Assembly (NCBI RefSeq): GCF_900114535.1
Contig: NZ_FOTK01000012.1
Location: 1 to 64,000 of the forward strand
DNA: 64,000 nt
Direction of reading: 5' to 3'
From: Methylobacterium pseudosasicola
GTDB taxonomy: Bacteria; Pseudomonadota; Alphaproteobacteria; Rhizobiales; Beijerinckiaceae
The notes beneath the pieces were generated by a model, which was not told the origin of the DNA, ran no database searches, and worked only from the letters and a program-made list of their open reading frames with translations. Position 1 is the stretch's first letter. Each line of letters begins with the position of its first letter. The position numbers and the translations under genes were made by a program. This document shows, piece by piece, positions 21,210-30,405 of this stretch.

Positions 21210-21832
21210 GGCCGCTGCCGTCGCGGTTGCTCGCGGTGACGGACCGGCACGGGCAGTCTCGTCCCCTGGCCGACACCGTGCAGGCGGTTCTCGACGGCGG
21301 CGTCCGCTGGGTCTGGTTCCGCGACCGCGATCTGGATCCGGAAGCGCGGTCGTGGCTCGGCGCGGATGTCGCCGCCCGGACGCGCGCGGCCGGCGCCTTC
21401 CTCACGGTCGGCGGCGATGTGGCGCTGGCCCAGGCGCTCGGTGCAGACGGCGTGCATCTCGGTGGTGGAAGCGGGCCAGAGGCGATTGCCGCGGCGCGCG
21501 AGGTTCTGCGACTTGGCGCGCTGATCGGCGTCTCGGTTCACACGCACGCCGAGGCGGAGATCGCTGCCACGGCCGGCGCTGACTACATCACCCTGAGCCC
21601 GATCTACCCCACCGCCAGCAAGCCCGGCTACGGCCCGGCCCTCGGCCCGGAGGGCATCGCCACGGCCCGGGGCGCCGGCCTGCCGGTCGTGGCGCTCGGC
21701 GGCGTCACGCCGGATCGGGTTCCCGCGTGCCGGGACGCGGGCGCAGCCGGCATCGCCGTGATGGGCGGGCTGATGCGCGCGGCCGACCCCGCTGCTGCGG
21801 CCCGTGCTTTCCTGGCCGCTTGGGCCGCGTGA
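21206..21832 (+). CDS. Thiamine phosphate synthase family protein (ThiE or TenI)
   Basis: The 208-residue TIM-barrel protein belongs to the ThiE/TenI superfamily. Shared features are LLAVTDRHG at the N-terminus, [40 protein letters not shown] and [10 protein letters not shown]. The usual ThiE block HLGQxD reads HLGGGS, and the C-terminal GIAVMGGLM resembles TenI, the thiazole tautomerase. Either role would serve the pathway, because thiO, thiS and thiG lie directly upstream. The start is a GTG overlapping the thiG stop. ThiE is the default annotation, but TenI is a serious alternative. Confidence 0.85.
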   Translation: MRPLPSRLLAVTDRHGQSRPLADTVQAVLDGGVRWVWFRDRDLDPEARSWLGADVAARTRAAGAFLTVGGDVALAQALGADGVHLGGGSGPEAIAAAREVLRLGALIGVSVHTHAEAEIAATAGADYITLSPIYPTASKPGYGPALGPEGIATARGAGLPVVALGGVTPDRVPACRDAGAAGIAVMGGLMRAADPAAAARAFLAAWAA

Positions 21833-21839
21833 TCGGCCG

Positions 21840-23195
21840 CTACTGGGCCGCCAAAAAGTCCCCGACTTCGAGCAGCACGAACTCGTTGTCGTCCGCCTTC
21901 GCCGGGTCGCGGCTGGCCGAGTAGGGCAGGTTGTTGTCGTTGCCGACGATGATGTGCGTGGCATCGACCCGGTCGACGTTCTCGATGGTGAAGAACGGGA
22001 AGGCGAGGGCGCCGTCGGTCAGCGGCTTGCGGGCGAGATGCTGCGGGTCGGCAATGTGCAGCAGGTCGATCGCGCCGATCTTGCGCACCGGGCCACCGAC
22101 ATTCGCCTCGCTCATCTCGATCTTGAACACCCGCTTGAACTTGGCCGGCGTCGCGAAGCAGTCCGGGCGCTTCTCGCCGGCCGGGCAGGCGCGCTCGGTG
22201 GTGCCCTCGTTGTCGTCGCGCTCGATGATGAGGCCGTGGGTCGCGTCGATCAGGTTGAAGTCGCCGATGGCGTTGCCGTTGGCCTCAAGCACATATTTCC
22301 AAGAGCGCCCGGTCCAGCGCGCGGCGGCGACGTCGAATTCGAGGATGCGCAGGAAGGCGTGGCCCTCGGCATCCTGCTCGAACGCCTTCTTGTCGGCGTC
22401 CCAAACCGGCCCTTCGAGGAGCGGATAGAGGTATTTGCCGTCGGGCGAGGCGGCCATGCCCTCGAAACCCTTCGAGCGGCGGATGTCGAAGGCCACCGTG
22501 CCGCCCGGGGCGCCGGGCGTCGTTACCGCGGGATGGTCGGGCGAGCGCAGCACCTTGCCGTCGAGCTGGGTCTCGAACACCGCCTCGACCCGGCCGGTCT
22601 TGTCGGCGCGGATCAGGTAGGGGCCGAACTCGTCGCCGATCCAGATCTTGTCGCCGACGAACTGAAAGCTCTCGGTGTCGAAGTCGGACCCGGTCAGGTA
22701 GCGGGTCGCGGTCGCCTCGTTGGCGATCCGGAACGGCACGCGCTCGTCGGGATCGCGCAGGAACACGGTGCCCAGCCGCTCCACCGTGCCGGCCTTCCAG
22801 TTCATGCGGTAATGGTTGAGGTACAGCATGGCGTCCGGCGAATTCGCCTTCGCGCCGAAGCCGTTATCGGTGATCACCCAGAACGTCCCGTCCGGCATCC
22901 GCTTGATGCCGGAATGGCCCTGGAGCGGGACGCCCGCCAGGGGCAGCTTCACGCCGGTGGGCCGGCCGTCATCCAGGATCTCGACGGTGCCGGGCTGATC
23001 GACCCGCCGGCCGGTGGTGAATTTGCCGGTCACCTTCAGGTCCGCCGGCACATCGGCGGGCGGCGCAACGAAGCTCAGGGCCGGCAGGACGACATGGCCC
23101 GCCAAGGTGGCTGGGAAGAGTGTTTCGGCGGATGCGCCCGAGATGAGGCCGAGACAGGTCGCGACGAACAGGGCCGGAAAGCAGGGCAAACGCAT
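21840..23195 (-). CDS. Secreted esterase-like phytase-family protein
   Basis: The about 451-residue protein begins with a signal peptide (MRLPCFPALFVATCLGLISG, then ASA). The rest is a beta-propeller-like domain of the phytase-like/esterase-like family (PF13449 type). Landmarks are LPLAGVPLQGHSGIKRMPDGT, WVITDNGFGAKANSPDAM, WIGDEFGPYLIRADKTGR and KGFEGMAASPDGKYLYPLLEG. These proteins are exported and thought to be phosphoesterases, but few have a known substrate. ATG at 23195 is chosen because it starts the signal peptide. It converges with the thiamine operon, 7 nt from its last stop. Confidence 0.88.
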   Translation of the reverse strand: MRLPCFPALFVATCLGLISGASAETLFPATLAGHVVLPALSFVAPPADVPADLKVTGKFTTGRRVDQPGTVEILDDGRPTGVKLPLAGVPLQGHSGIKRMPDGTFWVITDNGFGAKANSPDAMLYLNHYRMNWKAGTVERLGTVFLRDPDERVPFRIANEATATRYLTGSDFDTESFQFVGDKIWIGDEFGPYLIRADKTGRVEAVFETQLDGKVLRSPDHPAVTTPGAPGGTVAFDIRRSKGFEGMAASPDGKYLYPLLEGPVWDADKKAFEQDAEGHAFLRILEFDVAAARWTGRSWKYVLEANGNAIGDFNLIDATHGLIIERDDNEGTTERACPAGEKRPDCFATPAKFKRVFKIEMSEANVGGPVRKIGAIDLLHIADPQHLARKPLTDGALAFPFFTIENVDRVDATHIIVGNDNNLPYSASRDPAKADDNEFVLLEVGDFLAAQ

Positions 23196-23555
23196 CGTGG
23201 CAGGATCCAGCGAGGAAGGTCCGCCACATGGCAGAGCCATGCGTCACGTCGGTGACACTGCTGAATGACCCCCACACCCATGATGTCCGCACAACGCCAC
23301 GTGCAGGCCGTGAAGCGCCCGCTTCCGCGTGCGCGCCATCGTCCCGCGCGCCTCGGGCACCGAAAGGGGCGCCGGAGGCGGCAATCTAGAGCCGGCGACG
23401 GTGCAAGAGAGCCTGCTCCACCTGCGATTCTGGATCCCGGGCTCCGCTGCGCGACCCCGGGATGACACGATCGGCGCTCCGGCGCCCCGGCAGCTCCCGA
23501 GCATCCGAGAGGAGGGCCTTTCCATCTGCCAGAGGATGGGTCGTCAGCGCCAAGA
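23196..23555. other. Intergenic region with an inverted repeat
   Basis: This divergent spacer of about 360 nt lies between the esterase-like gene and the ABC exporter. It contains ATCCCGGG (23434-23441) and CCCGGGAT (23456-23463) around a 14-nt loop, inside a longer stretch of the kind I know as a dispersed alphaproteobacterial repeat. No gene was seen. Both flanking promoters must lie here, but no boxes could be placed with confidence. Confidence 0.45.
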
Positions 23556-25358
23556 ATGTATGCCTCAATCCGCGCCCCGATTCCGAGGGTGGCGTTGCGG
23601 GCAGACCGATCGTCTTTTGGCTGGCGCTGGCTCGCCCGCGCCCTCGCGTTGCGCCGGGGACAGGTCGTCCGGCTGCTGCTCGCCATCGCGGCCGGCTACG
23701 GCGTCGGGCTGGTCTTCCCGGTGGCGACTCAGCGGATCGTCGACGCGATCGTGGCGGGGCGGGCCGACCTGCCGCTGCTCGGATTGGCGGTCCTCGCCAT
23801 CCTGTCGATCGGCGCAGAGGTTTTGCTCACCGCGTTCCGAGGTCGCCTGATCATCGCGCTCGCGGTCTTCCTCGACCGCCGGATGTCGCGCCGGGTCTTT
23901 GCGCATCTGCTGCGGGTGCGGATCGACGGCGCTGGCTTCAAGTCCGGTGACGTCCTGAATCACTTCCAGCAGATCACGAAGATCCGAGACTTCGTCCTGC
24001 ATCAGGTGCCGAACACAGTGATCGATGCCGGCGGCGCGCTCGTCGCGTTCGCCCTCGTCTTCCATTACGACCTGTTCGTCGGAACCGTGCTCGTCCTCGC
24101 AGCGCCCGTCATCATCGTGATTGCGAGCAACCAGATCAGCGGCGTCTGGAAATCTGCGAAAGCCTTCTACACGGCACTGGGCGTTCGCGATGGCACCCTG
24201 GCGGAGAGCGTGAACGGCCTGCCCACGGTGAAGGCGCTCGCCCTCGAAGCAGGGCGCATGCGGCGCTGGGCTACGGTCACCGACACGACGCTCGCCGAGT
24301 TGAGCGCCGTCATGGATCTGCAGCGCCGTTACGGGCTCCGGTCGCAGGCGGTCTCCCGGGCCATGACCCTGCTGGTGATCGGCGTCGGCTGCTGGCGCAT
24401 CTATGGCGGGCACCTGACGGTGGGCGAGTTCCTTGCGATCCAGGTGGTCTCGGCCCGGATCACCGGCCCGCTGCTCGGCAGCGCCGACATCCTGCGCATG
24501 ACCCAGGAGGTGAACGTCGCGCTCCGGGAGATCGGCGGCTTCCTCGCTCTGCCGCGCGAGCGGGCGAACCGCCACCCGCCTGTCCGGCAAATCGGCCCCG
24601 GCGGCATCCGGCTCGATCGGGTCTCGCTGACCTATCCGGGCGCCGCGCGGCCGGCCCTGCACGACATTAGAGTCACACTGCCGGAGCGCGGAATCGTCGC
24701 CATCGTCGGCCGCAACGGCTCGGGCAAGTCGACCCTGCTGCGGATCCTGCTCGGCCTGCAGCGGGACTATACCGGCCGGGTCGAGATCGGCGGCGCCGAT
24801 CTGCGGGACTACGATCCCCGGTGGCTGCGGGGACGGATCGGGACCGTAGACCAGGATACGGTGCTGTTCTCGGGAAGCGTGCGCGAGAACCTGGGTGGCC
24901 AGCGCCCGGACGCTGCGGCCCTCGACGCGGCACTGGACTTCGCGGGGCTGCGGGCGCTGGTTGAGAGCCTGTCCGAAGGGCTCGAAACCCACCTCGGGGA
25001 GGGCGGCCGGACCCTGTCCGGCGGTCAGCGCCAGCGCCTGTCCATCGCCCGGGCGGTGATCCGCAACCCGCCGGTGGCGCTCCTCGACGAGCCGACGGCC
25101 TTCCTCGATCCGGAAGCCGCCCTGGCGCTGGAGCGGAACCTCACCGTCTGGGGCCGCGAGCGGCTGCTGATCCTCGTGACCCACCACCTCGCGGCGGCCC
25201 GTCAGGCCGACCGGATCCTGGTCCTCGACGGCGGCCGCCTGCTCGGCGACGGCCGACACGAGGATCTGCTCAGAACGGTGCCGCTCTACGCGGCGCTCTG
25301 GGAGGATTACACCCGCTCGATGGTCGAGACCGGGAAGGAGCCGGAGCCCGCGATCTAG
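23556..25358 (+). CDS. ABC transporter, fused membrane and ATPase domains (HlyB/MsbA-type exporter)
   Basis: The 600-residue half-transporter has a six-helix membrane domain over about residues 35-330 and a C-terminal nucleotide-binding domain. The latter has Walker A VGRNGSGKSTLL, signature LSGGQRQRLSIARA, Walker B VALLDEPT and the switch His in VTHHL. The membrane domain resembles type I secretion or bacteriocin exporters, but no N-terminal C39 peptidase domain is present. No membrane-fusion protein gene is adjacent, so the substrate is unknown. It converges with the Anbu operon. Confidence 0.9.
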   Translation: MYASIRAPIPRVALRADRSSFGWRWLARALALRRGQVVRLLLAIAAGYGVGLVFPVATQRIVDAIVAGRADLPLLGLAVLAILSIGAEVLLTAFRGRLIIALAVFLDRRMSRRVFAHLLRVRIDGAGFKSGDVLNHFQQITKIRDFVLHQVPNTVIDAGGALVAFALVFHYDLFVGTVLVLAAPVIIVIASNQISGVWKSAKAFYTALGVRDGTLAESVNGLPTVKALALEAGRMRRWATVTDTTLAELSAVMDLQRRYGLRSQAVSRAMTLLVIGVGCWRIYGGHLTVGEFLAIQVVSARITGPLLGSADILRMTQEVNVALREIGGFLALPRERANRHPPVRQIGPGGIRLDRVSLTYPGAARPALHDIRVTLPERGIVAIVGRNGSGKSTLLRILLGLQRDYTGRVEIGGADLRDYDPRWLRGRIGTVDQDTVLFSGSVRENLGGQRPDAAALDAALDFAGLRALVESLSEGLETHLGEGGRTLSGGQRQRLSIARAVIRNPPVALLDEPTAFLDPEAALALERNLTVWGRERLLILVTHHLAAARQADRILVLDGGRLLGDGRHEDLLRTVPLYAALWEDYTRSMVETGKEPEPAI

Positions 25359-25409
25359 CACATAGTCCCAGGCACCGGGCCCAGGATGATGCGCTAGGGC
25401 TTCGGTTCT

Positions 25410-25455
25410 GCATCGTCTTTTTCCGAAAGCCGGAAACCACCTTTCGAGACGATGC
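25410..25455. repeat. 46-bp structured intergenic repeat, copy 1
   Basis: The 46-nt unit starts GCATCGTCT and ends AGACGATGC, a perfect 9-bp terminal inverted repeat, with an inner CGAAAG/CTTTCG pairing. A second copy of equal length lies at 56179-56224. About 36 of 46 positions agree, and the terminal stem has a compensating change (G-C here, A-T there). It lies between the convergent ABC exporter and Anbu genes and could serve as a bidirectional terminator. Confidence 0.75.
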
Positions 25456-25456
25456 T

Positions 25457-26212
25457 CTAACCCTGCTTCGCCGCCGGCCCGTAGGGCGGGCGCGGGATCG
25501 CCCGGTGGGCGGCCCGGAGTGCCGCAGACCAGCGTTCGCGCAGATCGTGAAAGTAGCCTTCGCCGGCCTCGATCCGGTGGTTCACCTCGAGGTCGAGGGC
25601 GCCGCGGCGGGCCACGGCGATGTCGATCGGCAGGCCGACGCCGAGATTCGAGCGCATGGTCGAATCCATCGAGACCAGGCTGACCTTCAGGGCGTCGTAG
25701 AGGTCGCTCTCGAACTTCACGGCGCGGTCGAGGATCGGCTTGCCGTATTTGTGCTCGCCGATCTGAAGGAACGGCGCGTCGGTGCTGCACTCGATGAAGT
25801 TGCCGGCCGAGTAGATCAGGAACAGCCGCATGTCCTCGCCGGCGATCTGGCCGCCGAACAGCAGCGAGATCGAGAACCGGATGCTGGCCGCCTCGAACCC
25901 GTCCTTCTCGATCGCCCGCACCCGCCGGATGGCGCGGCCGATGAGCTGCGCCGCCTGGAACATGGTCGGCGCCTCGATCAGCTTTTGGGCCGGCTCGCCC
26001 TCGTCGCCGGGCACGCCTTCCTGCAGCAGGCTCAGCACCGATTGCGTGATCGACAGGTTGCCGGCCGAAGCCAGCATCATCACCCGCTCGCCCGGCACGT
26101 TGAAGTGGTGGAGCTTGCGGTAGGTCGAGATGTCGTCGAGCCCCGCATTGGTGCGGGTGTCGGCGACCATCACGAGCCCCTCCTCGACGAGGACACCGAC
26201 GCAGTAGGTCAT
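25457..26212 (-). CDS. Proteasome-type protease, Anbu family
   Basis: The 251-residue protein is an HslV/proteasome-beta homologue of the Anbu (ancestral beta subunit) type. The candidate nucleophile is Thr2 in MTYCVGVLVEEGLVMVADTR, followed by TNAGLDDISTYRKLH. Unlike HslV, Anbu has no dedicated unfoldase partner gene, and none is seen here. It is the last gene of a leftward set with a circularly permuted ATP-grasp protein, an alpha-E protein and a transglutaminase-like protein, an association described in comparative genomics as a possible peptide-ligation and degradation system. The substrate is unknown. Confidence 0.93.
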   Translation of the reverse strand: MTYCVGVLVEEGLVMVADTRTNAGLDDISTYRKLHHFNVPGERVMMLASAGNLSITQSVLSLLQEGVPGDEGEPAQKLIEAPTMFQAAQLIGRAIRRVRAIEKDGFEAASIRFSISLLFGGQIAGEDMRLFLIYSAGNFIECSTDAPFLQIGEHKYGKPILDRAVKFESDLYDALKVSLVSMDSTMRSNLGVGLPIDIAVARRGALDLEVNHRIEAGEGYFHDLRERWSAALRAAHRAIPRPPYGPAAKQG

Positions 26213-26270
26213 GGCTTTCGGGCTCTCGCGGAAGGCCCCCGGCTGGTGCCGAAGGCCGGTCTCTTGGGAA

Positions 26271-27098
26271 TCAGGATTGAGCGGCGCCCCTGCCTTGCTC
26301 GACGCGGAGCTTGACGTCCAGTGTCTCGGTGCCGCCGCCGGTACGGCTGCCGCGGATCGGCGCCGCGCCCAGGTAGTCGAGCCCCGTGGCGACCCGGATG
26401 GTGCCGTCCGAGTACGCGTTCTCGTAGCACGGGTCGAACGCCACCCAGCCGAGATCCGGCACCAGGGCCTCGGCCCAGCCATGCGGCGCCTCGACATCGG
26501 CCTCGCCATCGTCGCGGGCGCGATAGCCGGCGACGTAGCGGGCCGGGATGCCGAGATGGCGGGCGGCGGCGATGAAGACGTGGGCCAGGTCCTGGCAGAC
26601 GCCCTTGCCGGCGGCGAAGGCTTTTGCGGCGGGCACGGCGTTGGCGGCCGGCCCGGCCTCGTAGGCCACGACCTCGGGCACGGCGTTGCGCAGGCGGTGC
26701 AGCACCGCGAGCGCCGTGCCGTCGCCGTCGGTGGCGACCCGCTCGGCGAAGACCTGCAGCTCCGCGCTCGTGGCGCAGAGATCCGTGTCCCGCAGGTAGA
26801 ACGCGTCCGGCAGCCGCTCAACCGTTCCGCGGATCACTCCATGGGTGTCCTCGGTATCGACCGCGCCGGTGACCCGGATGGTCAGGGCGTCCGCCGGCTC
26901 GTCCGGGGTGAACCAGTGGACGATGTTGCCGAACCCGTCCTCGCGGGCGGTGAGCCGCCCGTCGATGGAGGTGTCGATCCGCCAGGTGCGGACATATTGC
27001 CCGTCATGATCCCGCGGGGTCAGCCGCATGACCTGCACCAGCCCGCGGGCCGGCTGCTCATAGGTGTAGATGGTCTCGTGGACCACGCGGATGCGCAT
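26271..27098 (-). CDS. Transglutaminase-like protein of the Anbu operon
   Basis: The 275-residue cytoplasmic-type protein has an N-terminal beta-sandwich (MRIRVVHETIYTYEQPARGL) typical of bacterial transglutaminase-like proteins, then the papain-fold core. The catalytic triad is apparent: Cys in GKGVCQDLAHVFIAAAR, His in APHGWAEAL and Asp in WVAFDPC. Such proteins probably act as peptidases or amide-bond-forming enzymes. It sits 22 nt after the alpha-E gene and 58 nt before the Anbu gene, all transcribed leftwards. Confidence 0.92.
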   Translation of the reverse strand: MRIRVVHETIYTYEQPARGLVQVMRLTPRDHDGQYVRTWRIDTSIDGRLTAREDGFGNIVHWFTPDEPADALTIRVTGAVDTEDTHGVIRGTVERLPDAFYLRDTDLCATSAELQVFAERVATDGDGTALAVLHRLRNAVPEVVAYEAGPAANAVPAAKAFAAGKGVCQDLAHVFIAAARHLGIPARYVAGYRARDDGEADVEAPHGWAEALVPDLGWVAFDPCYENAYSDGTIRVATGLDYLGAAPIRGSRTGGGTETLDVKLRVEQGRGAAQS

Positions 27099-27120
27099 GC
27101 GCCGGGCCTGTCCGTCCTGT

Positions 27121-28068
27121 TCAGCCGACCAGATACTGCTTGGCGATGGCTTCGCCCACCTTGTTGTTCTCGGCGATGAACGCCTCGACGAACTCGTGAA
27201 GCCCGGAGGCGAACACCCGGTCGATATCCTCGCTCTCGAGCTTGGCCAGCATGTTGCCGGCCAAGCGCTGGCTCGGTCCGCGGCGGCCGTAGGCGTCGGC
27301 GATGAGGTCGAGATACTCGACGATGACGCCGTAGCAATTGGCGAACGAGCGCGGCATCTGCTTGTTCAGCATCAGCAAGTCGGCCACCAGCAGCGGCTTG
27401 ACGCTCTCGCGATAAACCCAGTGATAGGCGTTGAAGGCCGAGACTTCCCGCAGGATCGTGGTCCACTGGAAGTAGTCGAGGCTGCCGCCCACCGTCTCGT
27501 TCTGCGGGAGCAGGATCTGGTATTTCACGTCGAGGATGCGGGCGGTGTTGTCGGCCCGCTCGATCGCGGTGCCGAGCCGGGTGAACCAGAACGCGTCGTT
27601 GCGCAGCATCGTCCGGAAGGCCGAACCGTCGAAGGTCAGCGACACCGTCTTCACCCAATCGAGGAACCGGCCGAACTCGTCGCGGCTGAGGTCCTTGCCG
27701 GCGTAGTTGCGCAGCTCCAGCCAGGCGCCGTTGATCGCGTCCCACATCTCGGTGGTGAGCGCCGTACGGACCGAGCGGGCATTCTCGCGGGCCGCCTCGA
27801 TGCAGGAGCGGATCGAGGACGGGTTGTGCGGGCTGAAGGCGAGGAAGTCGCAGACCGTGTCGGCGTTGACCACGCTGTAATGCGGCTTGAACAGGTCCGG
27901 GTCGCCGGCCGAGGCGAGGGCGGAGTCCCACTCGTTGGTCTCGCCGCCGCCGTAGCTCGTGGGCAACGAGGCCAGCCGGTGCGCCGCGTCGAGGATGCGC
28001 GCGACGAAGTCGGCGCGCTCGACGTAGCGCGAGAGCCAGAAGAGGTTGTCGGCAGTCCTGGACAGCAT
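27121..28068 (-). CDS. Alpha-E domain-containing protein
   Basis: The 315-residue, mostly helical protein matches the alpha-E (DUF403) family. The start MLSRTADNLFWLSRYVERAD and the blocks RTALTTEMWDAINGAW and FWFTRLGTAIERADNTARIL are characteristic. No catalytic site is known. The family is found almost only beside circularly permuted ATP-grasp and transglutaminase-like genes, as here, and may act as a scaffold or partner for the ATP-grasp enzyme. It lies 63 nt downstream of the ATP-grasp gene. Confidence 0.92.
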   Translation of the reverse strand: MLSRTADNLFWLSRYVERADFVARILDAAHRLASLPTSYGGGETNEWDSALASAGDPDLFKPHYSVVNADTVCDFLAFSPHNPSSIRSCIEAARENARSVRTALTTEMWDAINGAWLELRNYAGKDLSRDEFGRFLDWVKTVSLTFDGSAFRTMLRNDAFWFTRLGTAIERADNTARILDVKYQILLPQNETVGGSLDYFQWTTILREVSAFNAYHWVYRESVKPLLVADLLMLNKQMPRSFANCYGVIVEYLDLIADAYGRRGPSQRLAGNMLAKLESEDIDRVFASGLHEFVEAFIAENNKVGEAIAKQYLVG

Positions 28069-28131
28069 GTTTGCGACTCGGATCGGCTCGGCGGCAGGCG
28101 GCGCGTCTGGATGAGGGGAGCGTCTGTACCT

Positions 28132-29571
28132 TTACGCGTCGAGCACCCAGGTGTCCTTCGTACCACCACCCTGGCTGGAATTGACGACCAGGGATCCTTC
28201 CTTCAGCGCGACCCGGGTCAGCCCGCCGGGCACGATCCGGATCTGGTCGGCGCCGTTGAGCACGAACGGCCGCAGGTCCACGTGGCGCGGGGCCACTCCG
28301 GAGGCCACGAAGGTCGGGCAGGTCGAGAGCGACAGGGTCGGCTGGGCGATGAAGCCGTCCGGGGCGTGCCGGAGCTTCTTGGCGAAATCCTCGATCTCGC
28401 GCTTGCTCGCATGCGGCCCGACCAGCATGCCGTAGCCGCCCGAGCCGTTGACCTCCTTCACCACCAGCTCGGACAGGTTGTCCATCACGTAGGCGAAGGA
28501 CTCCTTCTCGCGGCAGCGATAGGTCGGCACGTTGTGCAGGATCGGCTCCTCGCCGGTGAAGAATTTTACGATTTCCGGCATGTAGCTGTAGACGGCCTTG
28601 TCGTCCGAGATGCCGGTGCCGACGGCATTCGCGAGCGTCACCGAGCCCCGCTCGTAAGCGTTCATCAGGCCCGGCACGCCAAGCACCGAATCGGGGCGGA
28701 ACACCAGCGGATCCAAAAAGTCGTCGTCGAGGCGGCGATAGATCACGTCGACCCGGCGCGGCCCCTCGGTGGTCCGCATGTAGACCACGTCGTCCTTGGT
28801 GAAGAGGTCGGACGCCTCCACCAGCTCGACGCCGAGCTTGTCCGCCAAAAATGAGTGCTCGTAGAAGGCCGAGTTGTAACGACCGGGGGTCAGCAGCACC
28901 ACGGTCGGGTCGCGGGTGGCCGAGCCCGGAGCCAAGCTGCGCAGGGTCGCGAGCAGGGCGTCCGGATAGTTCTCCACGGGCGCGACCCGGTGCTTGGAGA
29001 ACAGGTCCGGGAACAGGCGCAGCATCACCTCCCGGTTCTCCAGCATGTAGGAGACCCCGGACGGGATCCGGGCATTGTCCTCGAGGACGAAGAAATCCTT
29101 CTCGCCGGTGCGGACGATGTCGATCCCGGCCACGTGGACGTAGAGGTCGTGCGGCACCCGGAACGAGCGCATCTCCATGCGGTAATGGGCGTTCCGGTAG
29201 ACGAGATCGGCCGGGATGATGCCCGCCTTGATGCATTCCTGGGCGCCGTAGACGTCCTTCAGGAACAGGTTGATCGCGGTCACCCGCTGCTTGAGCCCGC
29301 GCTCCAGGAAATCCCATTCCGGCTTGGTGATCACCCGCGGGATGATGTCGAAAGGGATCAGCCGCTCGGTGGATTCATTGTCGCCGTAGACCGCGAAGGT
29401 GATGCCGATCCGGCGGAACAGCAGCTCGGCCTGGCTCCGGCGGGTGTTGAAATGCTCGGGGGGGGTGGTCTCGAGCCAGGCCTTCAGCTTGCCGTAGGCG
29501 TCGCGGACGGCGGCCGGATCGGCGGCGCCGGTGCCGATCCCGTTCATCTCGTCGAAGGCCGTCAACGCCAT
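28132..29571 (-). CDS. Circularly permuted ATP-grasp protein
   Basis: The 479-residue protein belongs to the permuted ATP-grasp type 2 family (formerly DUF404/DUF407). Markers are NTRRSQAELLFRRIGITFAVYG, the nucleotide-binding VLEDNARIPSGVSYMLENR, LVVKEVNGSGGYGMLVGP and RHVDLRPFVLNG. The family is predicted to ligate amino acids or peptides using ATP. It is the first gene of the leftward Anbu operon. No substrate can be read from the sequence. Confidence 0.94.
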   Translation of the reverse strand: MALTAFDEMNGIGTGAADPAAVRDAYGKLKAWLETTPPEHFNTRRSQAELLFRRIGITFAVYGDNESTERLIPFDIIPRVITKPEWDFLERGLKQRVTAINLFLKDVYGAQECIKAGIIPADLVYRNAHYRMEMRSFRVPHDLYVHVAGIDIVRTGEKDFFVLEDNARIPSGVSYMLENREVMLRLFPDLFSKHRVAPVENYPDALLATLRSLAPGSATRDPTVVLLTPGRYNSAFYEHSFLADKLGVELVEASDLFTKDDVVYMRTTEGPRRVDVIYRRLDDDFLDPLVFRPDSVLGVPGLMNAYERGSVTLANAVGTGISDDKAVYSYMPEIVKFFTGEEPILHNVPTYRCREKESFAYVMDNLSELVVKEVNGSGGYGMLVGPHASKREIEDFAKKLRHAPDGFIAQPTLSLSTCPTFVASGVAPRHVDLRPFVLNGADQIRIVPGGLTRVALKEGSLVVNSSQGGGTKDTWVLDA

Positions 29572-29667
29572 TCCGATTCTCCCTCACGCTCCCGCTCTTC
29601 AGGCAAGAGGCGCGCCATCGTTCGAGCGCTATACGCGCGGTCGACAACGCTCAAGTGGGCTGGAAGA

Positions 29668-30399
29668 TCAGAACAGCTTGAGCCCTTTCAGACTGGCATG
29701 TCCGTTTCGACCAAGGATGACATGGTCGTGAACCACAATTTTCAGGGGTGCCAAGACCGAGACGATCTCGCGGGTCATCGCCACGTCGGCCGCGGACGGG
29801 GCCGGGTCGCCGGACGGATGGTTATGGGCCAGGATGATCGCGGTCGCCGAGAGCTCCAGCGCCCGGCGGGCGACCTCCCGGGGATAGACCGGCGTGTGGT
29901 CGACCGTGCCGCGCCCCTGCACCTCGTCGGCGATGAGGTGGTTGCGCTTGTCGAGGAACAGGATGCGGAATTCCTCGCGCGGCGCGAACGCCATGGTGGT
30001 GCGCAGATAGTCGTGGAGCGCGCTCCATGAATTGAGCAGGTCGCGCTCGCGGAGCGCCCCCCGGGCGAGCCGCCGCCCCGCGGCCTCGATCACCTTGAGG
30101 TCGGCGGCGACCCCGGCGCTCACGCCCTCGACCTCCATCAGCCGGGCCGGCTCGGCGCTCAGCACCTCGGCGAAGCTGCCGAATCGGGCAACCAGCGCCT
30201 TGGCGAGCGGCTTCACGTCCCGCCGGGGAATCGCCCGGAACAGGACCAGTTCCAGCAACTCGTAATCCGGCAGGGCGTCGCCGACCGCCGCGAACTTCTC
30301 CCGCAGGCGGTCGCGGTGGCCGTGATAATGCGGCGGCTCCTTGGCGGCCGGAACGGCGCTCTCGGCGAACAACCCCGCCGTGCCGTCCTCCGGCGCCAC
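29668..30399 (-). CDS. radC: RadC/JAB-domain protein (DNA repair RadC family)
   Basis: The 243-residue protein has an N-terminal helix-hairpin-helix-like part (residues 30-110) and a C-terminal MPN/JAMM metalloprotease-like domain. The zinc-binding signature H-x-H-x7-S-x2-D appears in [18 protein letters not shown], with an upstream Glu in [13 protein letters not shown]. Despite the name, a direct role in DNA repair is doubtful in E. coli, and the enzymatic role is unresolved. It lies 6 nt downstream of map on the same strand, so the two are probably cotranscribed. Confidence 0.93.
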   Translation of the reverse strand: MAPEDGTAGLFAESAVPAAKEPPHYHGHRDRLREKFAAVGDALPDYELLELVLFRAIPRRDVKPLAKALVARFGSFAEVLSAEPARLMEVEGVSAGVAADLKVIEAAGRRLARGALRERDLLNSWSALHDYLRTTMAFAPREEFRILFLDKRNHLIADEVQGRGTVDHTPVYPREVARRALELSATAIILAHNHPSGDPAPSAADVAMTREIVSVLAPLKIVVHDHVILGRNGHASLKGLKLF

Positions 30400-30405
30400 G
30401 GCTGG

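Noticed and set aside
27020..29317. A 765-codon open frame overlapping the ATP-grasp and alpha-E genes in another frame
   Set aside because: It runs across two genes with recognised families and shows none itself.
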